Source of the DNA: Microbacteriaceae bacterium | Lineage (GTDB): Bacteria; Actinomycetota; Actinomycetes; Actinomycetales; Microbacteriaceae | Assembly: GCA_022701925.1 (NCBI GenBank) | Contig: JAKONM010000229.1 | Location: forward strand, 1 to 5,835 | Length of the DNA stretch: 5,835 bases | Direction of reading: 5' to 3' | Part shown: piece by piece, positions 4,762 through 5,835 of the stretch | Layout of the letters: each line of letters begins with the position of its first letter | Numbering within the stretch: the stretch's first letter is position 1 | Notes under the pieces: model-generated | Told to the model about the DNA's origin: nothing | What the model saw: the letters and a program-made list of their open reading frames with translations, nothing else | Database searches by the model: none | Translations under genes and position numbers: made by a program

Positions 4762-5030
4762 GCACCCCCTCCTACAGCCCCGCCTCCACCACCCGCAACG
4801 GGTTCGTCCTCGCCGGTTTCATCGTCGCCCTCGTGGGCCTGCTGCTGAGCTTCTTCGGTGGCGGCGTCCTGCTCGGCATCGTCGCGATCGTCCTGCTGAT
4901 CGTCGGCGTCCGTCGCGGCAGCCGCTCGGGCATGAGCACCGCCGGCTTCGTCATCGCGGGGGTCGCGATCGTGCTCTCGATCGTCGTCCTCGGCCTGGGC
5001 TTCGCCGCCGGCATGGCCGCGCAGCAGTAG
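4758..5030 (+). CDS. Small DUF4190-like membrane protein
   Basis: The 90-residue protein begins MSTPSYSPASTTRNGFVLAG. A short polar N-terminus is followed by a hydrophobic block at about residues 15-51, possibly two close helices broken by FFGGG (32-36). A basic cytoplasmic turn VRRGSRSGMST comes next (51-61), and then a final helix at about 62-85. The 'NG...AG...A.VG......G.L.GIVAIVL...G..R....G...AGFVIAGV' pattern resembles DUF4190, small actinobacterial membrane proteins without a known biochemical role. An in-frame ATG at 4662 exists, but it would add a polar, cysteine-containing extension overlapping the previous gene and unlike the family, so I take 4758. Its initiation region is unusual: the best ribosome binding site belongs to a mini-ORF at 4738-4761. 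A CATGAT sequence six bases before the ATG could alternatively be a degenerate -10 of a leaderless transcript. Confidence 0.75.
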   Translation: MSTPSYSPASTTRNGFVLAGFIVALVGLLLSFFGGGVLLGIVAIVLLIVGVRRGSRSGMSTAGFVIAGVAIVLSIVVLGLGFAAGMAAQQ

Positions 5031-5048
5031 TCGCGAAGCCGCATCATC

Positions 5049-5085
5049 CGATCGCCCCGCCGCCGCTCCGGCCGCGGGGCGGTCG
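5049..5085. terminator. Bidirectional hairpin terminator between convergent genes
   Basis: Bases 5049-5060 (CGATCGCCCCGC) pair with 5074-5085 (GCGGGGCGGTCG) in a 12-bp stem with one T-G wobble and a 13-nt loop. It lies 18 bp after the DUF4190-like stop and 20 bp before the end of the minus-strand epimerase gene, exactly where a terminator for both convergent transcripts belongs. There is no T-tract on either side, as is common in high-GC actinobacteria. Confidence 0.6.
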
Positions 5086-5105
5086 CACGTCCGGCGCCTG
5101 CGCGC

Positions 5106-5835
5106 TCAGGGGTGGCGGCGGCCGCGACCTTCCAGCACTGCCCGGTAGCCCTCGCGGAAGGTCGGGAAGGCGAGGTCGAACCCGGTCGACCGCAGCAGCG
5201 CGTTGCTCAGCCGTCGGCCGTCCGCTCCACCCGCGGGCCCGTCGTCCGTCGGCGGGACGGGCAGGCCCAGCTCGCCGGCGATGAACCGCAGGACGTCCGC
5301 CAGGTCGGCGGGCTCGTCGTCCACCCCGATCACGGCGGGCGGCGGCGCAGCGTCCTGCAGCGCGAGGTGGACGATCGCGCCCGCCGCGTCGTCCCGGTGG
5401 ATGCGGTTGGTGAACGAGGGCGCTGCGGGCAGCCGCGCCCGGCCGGACCGCACCTGGTCGACCAGGCGCTCCCTGCCCGGGCCGTAGACGCCGCCGAGCC
5501 GCAGCAGGCAGCACTCGAGCTCGCTGGCGGCCGCGACCCGCTCGGCCTCCAGCAGCACCGCGGAGGTCTCCGTGGACGCCTCGGGGGGCGTCCGCTCGTC
5601 GATCCGCTCGCCGCCGCCGCCGGCGTGCACCGCGGTGGACGACACGAAGACCAGGCGCGGGCGCGCGCCGACGGCCTCGACGCCGCGGAGCACGTTCCGA
5701 AGGCCGTCGACGTACGTGCGGCGGTACTCCTCCGCCGTGCGCGCGGACGGGGTGAGCGGCACGACCACCACGTCGGTCCCCTCCGGGACGACCGGAGCGT
5801 CGACCGTCAGGTCGACCCGCTGCCGGTCGAACTCC
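5106..5835 (-). CDS. YeeZ-like atypical NAD(P)-dependent epimerase/dehydratase (N-terminus beyond right edge)
   Basis: The frame is open to the window edge; 242 codons are visible, starting EFDRQRVDLTVDAPVVPEGT. An internal GTG at 5771 is not needed as a start, because the frame upstream of it still reads like the family. The fold is an extended short-chain dehydrogenase/reductase. DVVVVPLTP is the strand after the missing N-terminal glycine motif, and YRRTYVDGLRNVL is followed by RLVFVSSTAVHAGGGGERID, then LRLGGVYGPGRERL and FTNRIHRDDAAGAIVHLAL, and a C-terminal RRLSNALLRSTGFDLAFPTFREGYRAVL. The order and wording follow E. coli YeeZ. The catalytic YxxxK is not present: the expected place reads ETSAVLLEAERV, as in other YeeZ-like atypical members, so oxidoreductase activity is uncertain. 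Roughly 30-45 residues, including the cofactor-binding GxxGxxG, should lie beyond position 5835. The substrate is unknown. Confidence 0.85.
   Translation of the reverse strand, partial: EFDRQRVDLTVDAPVVPEGTDVVVVPLTPSARTAEEYRRTYVDGLRNVLRGVEAVGARPRLVFVSSTAVHAGGGGERIDERTPPEASTETSAVLLEAERVAAASELECCLLRLGGVYGPGRERLVDQVRSGRARLPAAPSFTNRIHRDDAAGAIVHLALQDAAPPPAVIGVDDEPADLADVLRFIAGELGLPVPPTDDGPAGGADGRRLSNALLRSTGFDLAFPTFREGYRAVLEGRGRRHP

Noticed and set aside
1..5835. Search for CRISPR arrays, insertion sequences, phage genes, toxin-antitoxin or defence genes, tRNA and rRNA
   Set aside because: No regularly spaced repeats, transposase motifs, recognisable defence proteins or RNA-gene signatures were seen; the window reads as ordinary chromosomal loci.

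Overview
The window is very GC-rich DNA (by eye above 70% G+C), with GTG starts and several promoter-to-start arrangements that look leaderless. This points to a high-GC Actinomycetota-type chromosome. The genus cannot be read from the sequence. The genes look like ordinary chromosomal loci. I see no transposase, CRISPR array, phage gene, tRNA or rRNA.

Layout. (1) Positions 1-190, minus: the N-terminus of a BenE-family (benzoate/H+ symporter-like) transporter, running off the left edge. It is divergent from (2) 238-771, plus: an XRE-type regulator with a C-terminal cupin-like domain. The 47-base gap carries two copies of CGTTC-N7-GAACG and, on each strand, a TANNNT -10 element exactly 7 nt before a GTG start, so both genes are probably leaderless. 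(3) 792-1118, minus: a small two-helix membrane protein. (4) 1202-1732, plus: a small secreted protein of unknown function. (5) 1775-2881, plus: an M20-family metallopeptidase/deacylase of the ArgE/DapE type with all expected metal ligands, again with a TANNNT-N6-GTG leaderless signature. (6) 2882-3119: a non-coding stretch with a cluster of inverted repeats. (7) 3120-3689 and 3664-4665, plus, overlapping: an ECF sigma factor and a single-pass membrane protein resembling the CU044_5270 family, in the position of an anti-sigma factor. (8) 4738-4761: a possible seven-residue leader peptide whose stop overlaps the start of (9) 4758-5030, plus: a small DUF4190-like membrane protein. (10) 5106-5835, minus: a YeeZ-like atypical NAD(P)-dependent epimerase/dehydratase lacking its N-terminus at the right edge. 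A 12-bp-stem hairpin lies between the convergent genes (9) and (10).

How the genes may work together. Two units are coherent. The first is benE with its XRE-cupin gene, probably a small-ligand-responsive transport switch with a shared operator region. The second is the sigma/membrane-protein pair, probably a signal-responsive transcription unit with translational coupling. The other genes look like independent loci. I did not find convincing evidence of a wholly new system; the best leads are the paired operator with back-to-back leaderless promoters, the mini-ORF coupling, and the uncharacterised sigma partner.
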